Shown one piece after another: positions 48,934-57,801 of a stretch of 64,000 nucleotides of DNA. The DNA lies in NCBI RefSeq assembly GCF_028416635.1, contig NZ_CP114013.1, forward strand, positions 1,240,001 to 1,304,000, in the 5' to 3' direction. The notes under the pieces are model-generated. The model saw only the letters and a list, made by a program, of their open reading frames with translations, did not search any database and had not been told where the DNA came from. Source of the stretch: Baekduia alba. Lineage in GTDB: Bacteria; Actinomycetota; Thermoleophilia; Solirubrobacterales; Solirubrobacteraceae. Each line of letters begins with the position of its first letter. Position 1 is the stretch's first letter. The position numbers were made by a program, and so were the translations under genes.

Positions 48934-51900
48934 CGGCGGCATCGGCGTCGAGCAGCGCCAGGCCGCGCGTGTCGCCGAGCAGCGCGAACGTCTCGCGCGA
49001 GCGGCGGCGGACCTCGTCGCGCTCGGCGCGCTCGCCGAGCGCGTGCAGCGTCCCGATCAGCCCCACGTTGCACCACGCCGCCCAGCGCGCGAGGCCCTGA
49101 CCGGCCCAGAGCCCGGCGGCCAGCGCGTACAGCTCACGAGCGCGGGCGACGTCGCCCGCCCGCTCCTCGACGATCGCCCAGTTCTGGTGCGTGCCGGCCA
49201 TCGCGGGCAGGTCGTCGGTGGCCTCGAAGCGCTCCAGCGCGGCGGCGCAGACGTCGCGCGCGGCGTCCGGCCGGCCCGCGGCGCTGTGCACGAGCCCGAG
49301 GCCGAGGGAGACGACGACCGCGTCGCGGCCCTCGCCGAGCTCCTGGCGCAGCGCGAGCGCCGCCTCCAGCCGCGCGGCCGCGGTGTCGAGGTCGCCGGCG
49401 GTGCGCGCGAGGTGGCCGAGGTGGGCGAGCGTCAGCGCCTCGCCGCTGCGGTCGCCGGCCGAGCGGAAGCGCCCGAGCGCCTCGTCCAGCGCGACGCGCG
49501 CGGTCGCCAGGGCCGCCGGCTCGGTCGAGCCGGCGCGCGTCGCCCAGGCGAGGTTGTTGAGTGCCAGGCCGAGCGCCTGCTCGCGGTCCAGCCGCCGGAA
49601 CGGGAAGAGCGTGGCCTCCCAGACCATGCGGGCCGCGCCGTCGGGGCCTTCCGGGAGCGCGAGCATCCCGAACGTCACGGCGTCCAGGAAGCGCTCGCCG
49701 CCGGACGGCAGGGCGCGGAGGCGGTCGCACGCGGCGTCGAGCGCGGTCAGCGCCGCGGCGACGTCGGAGCGCTGCCAGGCCGCCATCGCGGCCGCGTGCG
49801 CGGCGTTGGCGGCGACGCGCGGGCTGTCGTGGCGCTCGGCGGTCGCGATCGCCTCCTCGCACAGCTGCGCGGAACGCTCCGAAGCGCTCACGTAGGCCTC
49901 GTAGAGGGCGTGCTGGATGTGCGCCTCGGCGGTCGCGAGCGGGTCGCCGAGGTCGTCGTAGATCCCGAGCGTCTCCTCCAACCGCCGCAGGTAGGCATAG
50001 GGGTCGCCCCGGCGCAGCGCCAACCCCGCGGCGGCCAGGAGCGCCTCGACGCGCAGCGGCGTCCGCTCCGGGGCCGCGCGCAGGACCGCGTCCAGCCACG
50101 CCGTGCCCTCCAGGAACCAGGAGCGGTCCAGCCAGAAGCGCCACAGCTGCGTCGCGAGCTCCAGCGCGGCCTGCGGGTCGTGCTTCAAGGCATAGGTCAA
50201 CGCGGCGCGCAGGTTGTCGTGCTCGTCCTCCAGCGCGTGCAGCGAGTCGTGCTCGCGCGCCAGGCCCAGGCACCAGTCCAGGTGGCGGCGGGCGACCGCG
50301 TCGCCCTCGCCGGACGCGTCGAGCTGCTCGTCGGCGAACTGCCGGATCGTGTCCATGCAGCGGAAGCGGCCGTCCTCGGCGACGACGAGCGACTTGTCGA
50401 CCAGGCGCGCCACGAGGTCGGCGACGCGCCGCGGCGGGACCGCGCCGTCGGCGACGACGGCCTCGGCGGCGTCGAGCGTGAAGCCGGACGAGAAGACCGC
50501 CAGCCGGCGGAACATCATGCGCTCGGAGTCGTCGAGCAGGTCGTGGCTCCAGGCGATCGTCGCGCGCAGCGTCTGCTGGCGGGTGCGCGCGGTGCGCGGG
50601 CCGGAGCCGAGGACGTCGAGCGCGTCGTCGAGGCGCTCGGCGATCTGCTGGAGCGTCAGCGCGCCGGAGCGCGCCGCGGCGAGCTCCACGGCCAGCGGCA
50701 TCCGGTCCAGGCGGAAGCAGATGTCGGCGATCAGCGCGTCGTCGTCGGCCGCCGTCCACGTCGCGGCGGCCTGCGGCGCGACCGCGGCGGCGCGGTCGCG
50801 GAACAGCTGCGGCGCCTCGGCCAGCGACGGCACGCGCCAGGCGACCTCGGGCGCGCTGCGCAGCGGCTCGCGGCTGGTGGCGAGGAAGCGGACCTCCGGC
50901 GCGGTGGCCAGCAGCGCCTCGGTCAGCTGCGCGCACGCGTCGAGGACGTGCTCGCAGGTGTCGAGGACGACCAGCACGCCGGAGGACCGCGCGAGGTGGG
51001 CGATCAGCGCGTCGACCGCCGGGCGGTTGGCCGGGATCGGGACGCCGAGCGCCGTCGCGACCGACTGGGCGACGAGCGCGGGGTCGCGCAGCACGCCGAG
51101 GTCGACGAGCCACGCGCCGCCGGGCAGGTCGTCGGCGCGGGCCTGCGCGGCCTGGAGCGCCAGGCGCGTCTTGCCGGCGCCGCCCGGGCCGGTCAGCGTC
51201 ACCAGGCGCGCGCGGTCCAGGAGGCGGTGCAGCTCCTCGAGCTCGCGCTCGCGCCCGATGAAGCTCGTGTGCTGGACCGGGAGCGCGGCGCGGCGGCGCG
51301 GCGCCGGCGTGTCGCGCTCGCCCAGCAGCTCGCGGTACAGCGCGCGCGTCTCGGGGTCCGGGTCGGCCTCGTTGTGCTTGCGCAGGGCGGTGCGCAGCCG
51401 CTCGAACTCGGCGAGCGCGTCCTGCCGGCGGCCGGCGCCGGCGAGCGCGCGCATGAGCGCGCGGCGGACGGGCTCGTGGCGGGGCGCGTCGACCGCGGCG
51501 CGGCTCAGGCCGGCGATCGCCGCGCCGGGGTCCCCGCGCGTGGCGTGGCGCTCGGCAACGCGCACGACGAGGTCGAGGTGCAGCTCGCGCAGCGCGGCGC
51601 GCCGGCCCTCGGTCCACTCCTCGAAGCGGTCCTCGGGCAGCAGCTCGCCGGGATAGAGCGCCAGCGCCTCGTCGAGCCCGTCGGGGCGCGCGGCGGCGGC
51701 CTCGAAGGCGTCGACGTCGACGTGCGCGTCCGGCGTCAGGGCCAGCACGTCGTCGGCCAGCGCGAGCGCGCTGGGGTCGCCCAGCGCGCGCCGCGCCGCG
51801 TGCAGCGCCTGGTGGAGGTTGTTGGCGGCGGCGCTCGCGTCGCGGTCGGGCCACAGCAGCTCGCAGACGATGTCGCGGTGGACGCGCCGCCCGGGCGCCA

Positions 51901-52024
51901 GCGCCGCGACCTTGACGAGCGAGCGGGCCTTGCGCAGGCGCCACGCGCGGTCGTCGACGTCGACTCCGTCGATCACGACGGAGAAGCCGCCCAGCAGGGT
52001 GATGCTCAGCGTGCCGGTGTCCAC
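48917..52024 (-). CDS. SARP/AfsR-type regulator (BTAD, NB-ARC ATPase, TPR)
   Basis: 1,035 residues. The N-terminus is a SARP winged-helix domain (~5-95: LLGGFSVVIDGVDV, LLWPDRDASAAANNLHQAL) followed by a bacterial transcriptional activator domain (~100-245). An NB-ARC-type STAND ATPase starts at ~255 (FIGRERELEELHRLL), with Walker A GPGGAGKTRLAL (~280) and Walker B VLVVLDTCEH. TPR-like repeats fill ~600-1030. Such proteins activate pathways for secondary metabolism or stress after sensing through the STAND switch. The adjacent FAD oxidase is a possible target; no biosynthetic cluster is in view. GTG start at 52024, 21 nt after the channel-like gene. Confidence 0.88.
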   Translation of the reverse strand: MDTGTLSITLLGGFSVVIDGVDVDDRAWRLRKARSLVKVAALAPGRRVHRDIVCELLWPDRDASAAANNLHQALHAARRALGDPSALALADDVLALTPDAHVDVDAFEAAAARPDGLDEALALYPGELLPEDRFEEWTEGRRAALRELHLDLVVRVAERHATRGDPGAAIAGLSRAAVDAPRHEPVRRALMRALAGAGRRQDALAEFERLRTALRKHNEADPDPETRALYRELLGERDTPAPRRRAALPVQHTSFIGRERELEELHRLLDRARLVTLTGPGGAGKTRLALQAAQARADDLPGGAWLVDLGVLRDPALVAQSVATALGVPIPANRPAVDALIAHLARSSGVLVVLDTCEHVLDACAQLTEALLATAPEVRFLATSREPLRSAPEVAWRVPSLAEAPQLFRDRAAAVAPQAAATWTAADDDALIADICFRLDRMPLAVELAAARSGALTLQQIAERLDDALDVLGSGPRTARTRQQTLRATIAWSHDLLDDSERMMFRRLAVFSSGFTLDAAEAVVADGAVPPRRVADLVARLVDKSLVVAEDGRFRCMDTIRQFADEQLDASGEGDAVARRHLDWCLGLAREHDSLHALEDEHDNLRAALTYALKHDPQAALELATQLWRFWLDRSWFLEGTAWLDAVLRAAPERTPLRVEALLAAAGLALRRGDPYAYLRRLEETLGIYDDLGDPLATAEAHIQHALYEAYVSASERSAQLCEEAIATAERHDSPRVAANAAHAAAMAAWQRSDVAAALTALDAACDRLRALPSGGERFLDAVTFGMLALPEGPDGAARMVWEATLFPFRRLDREQALGLALNNLAWATRAGSTEPAALATARVALDEALGRFRSAGDRSGEALTLAHLGHLARTAGDLDTAAARLEAALALRQELGEGRDAVVVSLGLGLVHSAAGRPDAARDVCAAALERFEATDDLPAMAGTHQNWAIVEERAGDVARARELYALAAGLWAGQGLARWAAWCNVGLIGTLHALGERAERDEVRRRSRETFALLGDTRGLALLDADAAALRRR

Positions 52025-52045
52025 GGGGTTCGCCCCGCGGCGAGC

Positions 52046-52420
52046 CTACTCCGGCGCGTGCTGCTCGCGGTAGCGATGGTGGAAGAACGAGGCGAACGCG
52101 CCGGCGACCGAGGTGACGACGACCAGCGCGTAGACCTCGAGCGCGACGTCCAGGACCTTGCCGCCGGTCGTCAGCGGGTTCGGGAACTGCGAGGACACCG
52201 TGAGCATCTGGGTCGTCGTCCAGAACAGCGCGTTGCCGAACGTCGTGATCTCGCCGTGATGGCGCTCCAGGAGCCAGCCGGCGAGCGCCGCGAGCAGGTC
52301 CAGGACGATCGTGAGCAGCACGACGCCGGTGATGCGGCCGCGCAGCTCGGCGTGCGCCGCGGTCTCGGCCCGCAGGGTCATCCGGACCCCGCGCAGCACG
52401 CGCATCACGGGATGGTGCAT
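52046..52420 (-). CDS. Two-helix channel-like membrane protein with atypical pore loop
   Basis: 124 residues with a helix at ~31-50 (TGVVLLTIVLDLLAALAGWL) and another at ~92-113 (VYALVVVTSVAGAFASFF). Between them a pore-loop-like segment reads FWTTTQMLTVSSQFPNPLTT. It aligns by eye with the K+ channel pattern W-x-x-x-T-x-x-TVGYGD-x-x-P-x-T, with TVSSQF in place of TVGYGD. It therefore looks like an Ion_trans_2 relative without the K+ filter. Ion selectivity or even channel activity is unknown. It precedes the SARP gene on the same strand and may be co-transcribed. Confidence 0.68.
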   Translation of the reverse strand: MHHPVMRVLRGVRMTLRAETAAHAELRGRITGVVLLTIVLDLLAALAGWLLERHHGEITTFGNALFWTTTQMLTVSSQFPNPLTTGGKVLDVALEVYALVVVTSVAGAFASFFHHRYREQHAPE

Positions 52421-52470
52421 GGCGGCGAGTCTGGTCGGCGCGCCGGACGAGCCCGCGCCGCCGCTGTCGG

Positions 52471-52476
52471 TACAAT
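52471..52476 (+). promoter_or_regulatory. -10 box of the Rieske-sufB-sufD operon
   Basis: TACAAT lies 30 nt before the TTG start at 52507. The region 17 bp upstream is G+C-rich with no good -35, so an activator or a relaxed promoter is possible. Confidence 0.5.
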
Positions 52477-52506
52477 CCCTCCTGCGAAAGTCGGATTTGA
52501 ACTTCG

Positions 52507-52824
52507 TTGCCTGAGATCATCGACATCTGCCCCGTCACCGAGCTCCCGCCGGGCGCCATGCGCGTCGTGGAATGGGAGGACCTCGAGATCGCCGTCGTCA
52601 ACTGCGCCGGCACGCTCTTCGCGATCGAGGACCGCTGCTCGCACGACGACGGTCCGTTGGCCGAGGGCGAGCTGCACGAGGCCGAGTGCACGATCGAGTG
52701 CCCGCGCCACGGCTCGCTGTTCGACCTGCGCACCGGTGCCCCGAAGACCCTTCCTGCCTACGAGCCCATCGAGACCTTCCCGGTGCGGATCGACGGCGAC
52801 CTGATCAAGCTGGAGGTCGAGTAG
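52507..52824 (+). CDS. Rieske-type [2Fe-2S] ferredoxin of the suf operon
   Basis: 105 residues. A Rieske domain whose two cluster-binding motifs are C-x-H (RCSHDDGPL, ~44) and C-x2-H (ECPRHGSLFDL, ~65). It resembles the small non-heme oxygenase ferredoxin component often found inside actinobacterial suf operons, where it may feed electrons to cluster assembly or be an early client. TTG at 52507 is used; the conserved start PEIIDICPVTELPPG follows. It lies 3 nt before sufB, so co-expression is certain if the promoter at 52471 is right. Confidence 0.88.
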   Translation: MPEIIDICPVTELPPGAMRVVEWEDLEIAVVNCAGTLFAIEDRCSHDDGPLAEGELHEAECTIECPRHGSLFDLRTGAPKTLPAYEPIETFPVRIDGDLIKLEVE

Positions 52825-52827
52825 CCC

Positions 52828-54294
52828 ATGGCTGCCACGCCCACGCCCATTGAGACCACCGAGGCCGGCAAGGTCCTCACCCCCGAAGAGGCCGCGCTGC
52901 GGAACCTGGGCTCCGACTACACGGAGCGCTACGGGTTCCACGAGGCCGACAACTACCTCTACAAGGCGCCCAAGGGGATCAACCGCGAGGTCGTCGAGAC
53001 CATCTCGCGGATGAAGGACGAGCCCGAGTGGATGCTCGAGTTCCGTCTCAAGGCGCTGCAGTACTTCCTCGACCGCCCGCAGCCGACGTGGGGCTCGCCC
53101 ATGCTCGCCGAGGTCGACTACGACGACATCCACTACTTCGTCCGCTCGACGGAGCGGCCCAGCCGCTCCTGGGACGACGTGCCCGACGACGTCAAGCGCA
53201 CGTTCGACCGCCTCGGCATCCCGGAGGCCGAGCGCCAGTTCCTCTCCGGCGTCGGCGCGCAGTACGAGTCCGAGGTCGTCTACCACCAGGTGCGCGAGGA
53301 CCTCGAGCAGCAGGGCGTCATCTTCATGGACATGGACTCGGGGCTCCGTGAGCACGAGGACCTGATCCGCGAGTACTTCGCCACGATCATCCCGCCGAAC
53401 GACAACAAGCTGGCGGCCTTGAACAGCGCCGTGTGGTCGGGCGGCTCGTTCGTCTACGTCCCGCCGGGCGTGCACGTCGAGATGCCGCTGCAGGCCTACT
53501 TCCGGATCAACACGGAGAACATGGGCCAGTTCGAGCGCACGCTGATCATCGCCGACGAGGGCTCCTACGTGCACTACGTCGAGGGCTGCACGGCACCGAC
53601 GTGGTCCAGCGACTCGCTCCACTCCGCGGTCGTCGAGCTCATCGCCAAGCCGGGCGCGCGCATCCGCTACACGACGGTCCAGAACTGGTCCAACAACGTG
53701 TACAACCTGGTCACCAAGCGCGCGATCGCCGAGACCGACGCGACCGTCGAGTGGGTCGACTGCAACCTCGGCTCCAAGCTGACGATGAAGTACCCGGCCG
53801 TCTACCTGATGGGCGAGCGCGCCCACGGCGAGGTGCTGTCGATCGCCTTCGCGGGCGAGGGCCAGCACCAGGACGCGGGCGCGAAGATCGTGCACGCGGC
53901 GCCGAACACGACGTCCAACATCTTCGCCAAGTCGATCTCCAAGGACGGTGGGCGCTCCTCGTACCGCGGCCTGCTCGAGGTCGCCAAGGGCGCGCACGGC
54001 TCGAAGTCCAAGGTCGTCTGCGACGCGCTGCTGCTCGACGAGCACTCGCGCTCGGACACCTACCCGACGATCCGCATCGGCGAGGACGACGTCGACGTCG
54101 GGCACGAGGCCACCGTCTCCAAGGTCGGCGACGAGCAGCTCTTCTACCTCATGTCGCACGGCCTGACCGAGGAGGAGGCGGGCAAGCTCATCGTCAACGG
54201 CTTCATCGAGCCGATCGTCAAGGAGCTGCCGATGGAGTACGCGGTCGAGATGAACCGCCTGATCGAGTTGCAGATGGAGGGCTCCATTGGCTAG
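52828..54294 (+). CDS. sufB: Fe-S cluster scaffold protein SufB
   Basis: 488 residues, full length. SufB is the scaffold of the SufBC2D complex. Typical blocks are [53 protein letters not shown] (in part), [11 protein letters not shown] with the conserved Cys, and the C-terminal [19 protein letters not shown] that contacts SufC. It is separated from the sufC-sufS-sufU group by about 9.6 kb. Its stop overlaps the sufD start by 8 nt. Confidence 0.95.
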   Translation: MAATPTPIETTEAGKVLTPEEAALRNLGSDYTERYGFHEADNYLYKAPKGINREVVETISRMKDEPEWMLEFRLKALQYFLDRPQPTWGSPMLAEVDYDDIHYFVRSTERPSRSWDDVPDDVKRTFDRLGIPEAERQFLSGVGAQYESEVVYHQVREDLEQQGVIFMDMDSGLREHEDLIREYFATIIPPNDNKLAALNSAVWSGGSFVYVPPGVHVEMPLQAYFRINTENMGQFERTLIIADEGSYVHYVEGCTAPTWSSDSLHSAVVELIAKPGARIRYTTVQNWSNNVYNLVTKRAIAETDATVEWVDCNLGSKLTMKYPAVYLMGERAHGEVLSIAFAGEGQHQDAGAKIVHAAPNTTSNIFAKSISKDGGRSSYRGLLEVAKGAHGSKSKVVCDALLLDEHSRSDTYPTIRIGEDDVDVGHEATVSKVGDEQLFYLMSHGLTEEEAGKLIVNGFIEPIVKELPMEYAVEMNRLIELQMEGSIG

Positions 54295-55465
54295 CGCGGC
54301 TATCGCGGCGAGCGTGCCGCAGGTCTCGGTCGAGCTGCCCCAGCACAAGGGCGTCGCCGGCTGGGAGTTCACCCCCATCGACAAGCTGGACCTCGCGAAG
54401 TTCCCGCCGGCGGCCGCCGCCGGCGGCGAGGTCAGCGGCCTGTTCTCGCCGGAGGGCGCGATCGTCGCGTCCGAGGGCGACGCCGCCTCAGGCGTCATCG
54501 TCGCGCCGCTGCGCGTCGCGCTCGAGCGCCACGCCGAGGTCGTCGGCCGCCACTTCGGCACGGTCGTCCGCCCGGGCTACTTCGCCAACGCCAACGCCGA
54601 CTCCTGGACCGACGGGACGCTCGTCTACGTCCCGCGCAACGTCAAGGTCGAGGCGCCGATCCTGATCACGACGATCCAGGACAAGCCCGGCACCGCGCTG
54701 CACCACCGCACGCTGATCGTGCTGGAGGAGGGCGCCGAGGCCGAGGTCTGGGACCAGGTGTCGTCCGCGCACGACGAGGAGGCCGTGGTCAACGGCGTCG
54801 TCGAGCTCGTGGTCGGCGACAACGGGTCGCTCAAGTACATCGGCGCGCAGTCGCTGAACGAGAAGACGTGGGTCTTCGGCGCGCAGCGCTCCGTCGTCGC
54901 CCGCGACGCGACGCTGGACTGGACGACGCTCGCCTTCGGCGGCGGCAACGGCAAGGTCTTCCTGGAGTCCACGCTGGACGGCAAGGGCTCGACCGCCAAG
55001 GTCACCGGCGCCTACGCCACGCGCGGCCGCCAGCACGTCGACTACGACACGCTGCAGGAGCACGCGGCGGCCGACACGGTCAGCGACCTGGCCTTCCGCG
55101 GCCTGATCTCCGGCCGGTCGTCGACCGTCTGGCGCGGCATGATCAAGGTCGACGAGGGCGCCCAGCGCACCGACGCCTTCCAGGAGGCGCGCAACCTGCT
55201 GCTCGGCAAGAAGGCCCACGCCGACGCGATCCCGGGCCTCGAGATCCTCGCCGACGACGTCCGCTGCACGCACGCCGCGGCCATCGCCCAGATCGACCCC
55301 GAGCAGATCTTCTACCTCCGCTCGCGCGGCCTGTCGAAGCCGACAGCCGAGCGCCTGGTCGTCGAAGGCTTCCTCGGCGCGATCGTCGAGCGCTACGACG
55401 AGGGCCCGATCCGCGACGCGATCGCCGGCGCCCTCGAGGGGCGGCTGGCGGAGGTTCTGGGTTAG
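54287..55465 (+). CDS. sufD: Fe-S cluster assembly protein SufD
   Basis: 392 residues. It pairs with SufB through the right-handed beta-helix core (~100-320: [19 protein letters not shown], in part, and [18 protein letters not shown]) and carries the conserved His near [21 protein letters not shown]. It helps iron entry and complex assembly. The start is TTG at 54287 inside the end of sufB, with GGAGG (54277-54281) a few nt upstream, so it is translationally coupled. A perfect hairpin after the stop (55496-55520) probably ends the operon. Confidence 0.94.
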   Translation: MASAAIAASVPQVSVELPQHKGVAGWEFTPIDKLDLAKFPPAAAAGGEVSGLFSPEGAIVASEGDAASGVIVAPLRVALERHAEVVGRHFGTVVRPGYFANANADSWTDGTLVYVPRNVKVEAPILITTIQDKPGTALHHRTLIVLEEGAEAEVWDQVSSAHDEEAVVNGVVELVVGDNGSLKYIGAQSLNEKTWVFGAQRSVVARDATLDWTTLAFGGGNGKVFLESTLDGKGSTAKVTGAYATRGRQHVDYDTLQEHAAADTVSDLAFRGLISGRSSTVWRGMIKVDEGAQRTDAFQEARNLLLGKKAHADAIPGLEILADDVRCTHAAAIAQIDPEQIFYLRSRGLSKPTAERLVVEGFLGAIVERYDEGPIRDAIAGALEGRLAEVLG

Positions 55466-55495
55466 GGCACCGCCGTCGGCGTGGATGGTGTTTCG

Positions 55496-55520
55496 ACGGC
55501 CGCCCCTTAGGGGCGGCCGT
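55496..55520 (+). terminator. Terminator of the Rieske-sufB-sufD operon
   Basis: ACGGCCGCCCC and GGGGCGGCCGT form a perfect 11-bp stem with a TTA loop, followed by TGTGCGTTGT, a moderately T-rich tail. It lies 30 nt after the sufD stop. Confidence 0.75.
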
Positions 55521-55914
55521 TGTGCGTTGTGGGCGAGCGGCCCGTTGTGGACTGGCGTCGTGCTGCTGTACGGGCGGGCTTGTGAGCGTGGCGGGACAGC
55601 GCGGGCGCTGGTCGGCGCTGCGAGGCGCGATGCGTTCGCTCATCAAGGACGACGAGCCGTTCGTGGCGGCGCCACCGCTTTCACGCGATCGACGGCGCCT
55701 CACTCGACGATTCGGCCCCGAACGGCCCCGGACTCTGGATCCATGTCGCCTGGCGTCCCCATGTGGGACACCAGACGACACAGACCGAGACGATCCCTCG
55801 TTTCGGTCCCGAACCGTCCGCCCTGCGCTGTCCCGTCAACCTCCCAGCCCATCGACCCACGGAGCACGACCCAGTCCACGACAGACCGCCCGCCGCGCTC
55901 GGCCTATCCAGCAG
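55521..55914. other. Intergenic region between suf terminator and peroxiredoxin gene, no gene seen
   Basis: About 390 bases without a frame of good codon use on either strand. Minor structures: TTCGGCCCCGAACGG (55711-55725) and TTTCGGTCCCGAACCG (55801-55816) are two similar short inverted repeats, and GTCCCCATGTGGGAC is another. It could be decayed sequence or regulatory DNA. Confidence 0.55.
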
Positions 55915-56394
55915 CTAGTCGGCCGTCGCCGTGGTCTGCGCTGGCACCGACGCCAGCGCCGTCGTGAGCTCGTCGACCGACACGTAGTCCAGGCCGAGGG
56001 CGTGGACCTTGCACCAGGCGACGGTGCCGGTGGTGTCGACGATGAAGGTCGCGCGCTGGGTGCCGAGCATCGGGCGGGTCACGCCGTAGAGCTTGGCGAC
56101 GGCCTTGTCGGGATCGGCGAGGAGCGGGACCGTCAGACCGTGGTTGGTCGTGAAGTCGCGGTGGGACTCGACGTCCTGGCCGGAGATGCCGACGACGACG
56201 GCGTCCAAGGCGGACATGTCGTCGGCGCGATCGCGGTAGGAGCAGAACTGCTTGGTGCAGACCGGCGTCTCGTCGCCCGGGTAGAACAGCAGGACGACGC
56301 GCTGCCCGCGCTGCTCGCTGAGGTGGAAGCGCCCCTCGGTGCCCTGGAGTTCGAAGTCCGGGGCGGCATCGCCCACACGCGGTCCCTTGGCCAT
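55915..56394 (-). CDS. bcp: Peroxiredoxin, Bcp type
   Basis: 159 residues of the thioredoxin-fold AhpC/Bcp family. The peroxidatic C46 and likely resolving C51 are in DETPVCTKQFCSYRD, matching the C-x4-C layout of Bcp proteins that form an intramolecular disulfide. PDFELQGTEGRFHLSE and TQRATFIVDTTGTVAW are typical. It reduces hydroperoxides using thioredoxin. In place of the most common PGxxTPxC motif it reads PGDETPVC, a mild variant. ATG at 56394 is 22 nt from the divergent M20 gene start. Confidence 0.9.
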   Translation of the reverse strand: MAKGPRVGDAAPDFELQGTEGRFHLSEQRGQRVVLLFYPGDETPVCTKQFCSYRDRADDMSALDAVVVGISGQDVESHRDFTTNHGLTVPLLADPDKAVAKLYGVTRPMLGTQRATFIVDTTGTVAWCKVHALGLDYVSVDELTTALASVPAQTTATAD

Positions 56395-56416
56395 GACGTG
56401 GCACTCTACGGAACCC

Positions 56417-57568
56417 GTGAACCAGTGGATCGCCGATAGTTCAGCTTCGATCGCGGAGCGCGCGCTGCCGCAGCTGGAGGCGCTGGTCGGCGTCTCGACG
56501 CCCTCCGGAGACGTCAAGGGCGCCAACGAGGCCGCGGCGATCGCCGCCGCGCTCCTGCCCGATGGCGCGACCGTCGAGCACCTGCCGTGCTCGTCGCCCG
56601 ACCACGCGCCGGACTTCTGCGCCCGCGTCACCGGCACGGGCACCGGCCGGATCCTGCTCCTGGGTCACCTCGACACGGTCGTCGCGCACGCCGAGCACCG
56701 GCCGCTGGAGCTCGACCCCGACGACCCGGACAGGGTGCACGGGTCGGGCACGGTCGACATGAAGGGCGGCGACGTCCTCGCGCTCGGCGTCCTGGGCGCG
56801 CTGGCCCCCCGGCCGGAGCTGTTTGCCGAGATCGCGCTGCTGCTCGTCGTCGACGAGGAGTGGCGAGTCGGCCCGTTCGCCCACGTCGAGCGCTTCGCCG
56901 GCTTCGACGCGTGCCTGTGCTTCGAGGCGGGCGAGCTCGACGCCGACGGCAACGACGCGGTCGTCGTCAAGCGCAAGGCGGCCGGGACGGTCGAGGTCCT
57001 CGCGCACGGGCGCAACGCGCACTCCGGCTCGGCGCCCGACGCCGGGATCAACGCGCTGCTCGCGCTCGCCACCGCTGCCCACGCGATCGCCGCCCAACAC
57101 GCGCCCGACGGCCCCGACCGCCTCACCGCGGTCCCGACCGTCGTGCGCAGCGGCGACGCCTTCAACGTGGTCCCGGCCAACGGGCGCCTGATCGCCGACG
57201 TCCGCGCCGACCGCCTCGACGCCTTCCAGCGCGTCCTCGACGCGGTGCCGAACCGGCTCGACTCGGGAGCCACGCTCAGCGCCGGCCTGGCCCGCGAGTG
57301 GCCCGGGATGGACGCCCGCGAGCCGACCAAGCCGCTGCTGGCGCGCGCGTCGGACCTCCTCGGCCGCCCGATTGTCGCCGCGCAGCGCGGCGGCGCGTCG
57401 GACGCGAGCCACTTCGCCGCGACGATCCCGCTGACCGTCGACGGCCTCGGCCCGCGCGGCGGCGCGGCACATAACCCCGGCGAGTTCGTGCGGCGCTCCT
57501 CGCTGCAGCCGCGGGCCGCGGTCGCGCTCGCCTTGGCGCTGGCGGCCTTGGAGCTCAGCGCCCGCTAA
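56417..57568 (+). CDS. M20-family metallopeptidase (carboxypeptidase G2-like)
   Basis: 383 residues. The zinc-binding residues of M20 are visible: His in LLGHLDTVV (~75), Asp in GTVDMKGGDVLAL (~112), the catalytic Glu pair in VVDEEWRVGPF (~148), and the final His in AAHNPGEFV (~350). A dimerisation domain is inserted at ~180-290. Relatives cleave C-terminal Glu from folate or peptides, deacylate N-acyl amino acids, or hydrolyse dipeptides. No signal peptide, so cytosolic. GTG at 56417 is chosen near GGA; the divergent spacer to the bcp gene is only 22 nt, so promoters must overlap coding sequence. Confidence 0.87.
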   Translation: MNQWIADSSASIAERALPQLEALVGVSTPSGDVKGANEAAAIAAALLPDGATVEHLPCSSPDHAPDFCARVTGTGTGRILLLGHLDTVVAHAEHRPLELDPDDPDRVHGSGTVDMKGGDVLALGVLGALAPRPELFAEIALLLVVDEEWRVGPFAHVERFAGFDACLCFEAGELDADGNDAVVVKRKAAGTVEVLAHGRNAHSGSAPDAGINALLALATAAHAIAAQHAPDGPDRLTAVPTVVRSGDAFNVVPANGRLIADVRADRLDAFQRVLDAVPNRLDSGATLSAGLAREWPGMDAREPTKPLLARASDLLGRPIVAAQRGGASDASHFAATIPLTVDGLGPRGGAAHNPGEFVRRSSLQPRAAVALALALAALELSAR

Positions 57569-57644
57569 ACCGAACATGTGGCCTAGGTAAGCGTGCGGAC
57601 GTCGTTATGACGACATCCCGCCGCCGCCTTCGCTACGCTTCCGC

Positions 57645-57797
57645 GGTCGTTTCACCAAGCCGAATCCCCGGCGAGCCATCGTCGGGGAGCGGGGGACCCA
57701 CTGGCCTGAGCGTGCTCAGGTCCGGGGCGAATCATCGCTTTCCTGCGACGTAGCGCCGCTCTCATGGCGCGAGCCCGACAGCTAACCCCGTAGGCGC
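57645..57797 (+). ncRNA. Cyclic di-AMP riboswitch (ydaO/yuaA type)
   Basis: The spacer before the NlpC/P60 gene carries the conserved ydaO-motif blocks in order: AGCCGAATCC (57658-57667), GGGGGACCCA (57691-57700), GGGGCGAATCA (57724-57734), and GAGCCCGACAGCTAACCCCG with GTAGGC at ~57771-57796. These riboswitches bind two c-di-AMP molecules and usually turn expression off; in actinobacteria they commonly precede cell-wall hydrolases and osmolyte genes. The element ends only a few bases before the first ATG, so it may control translation or a terminator overlapping the start. Boundaries are by eye. Confidence 0.88.
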
Positions 57798-57801
57798 CGC
57801 C

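Noticed and set aside
47412-49076. Extension of the typA frame through the FAD oxidase gene
   Set aside because: The upstream part is a shadow of the FAD oxidase gene in another frame; the GTPase domain begins right after ATG 47411.
55143-55781. Possible minus-strand gene overlapping the end of sufD
   Set aside because: Arg/Pro-rich translation with no motif, poor codon positions, and half of it antisense to sufD, a certain gene.
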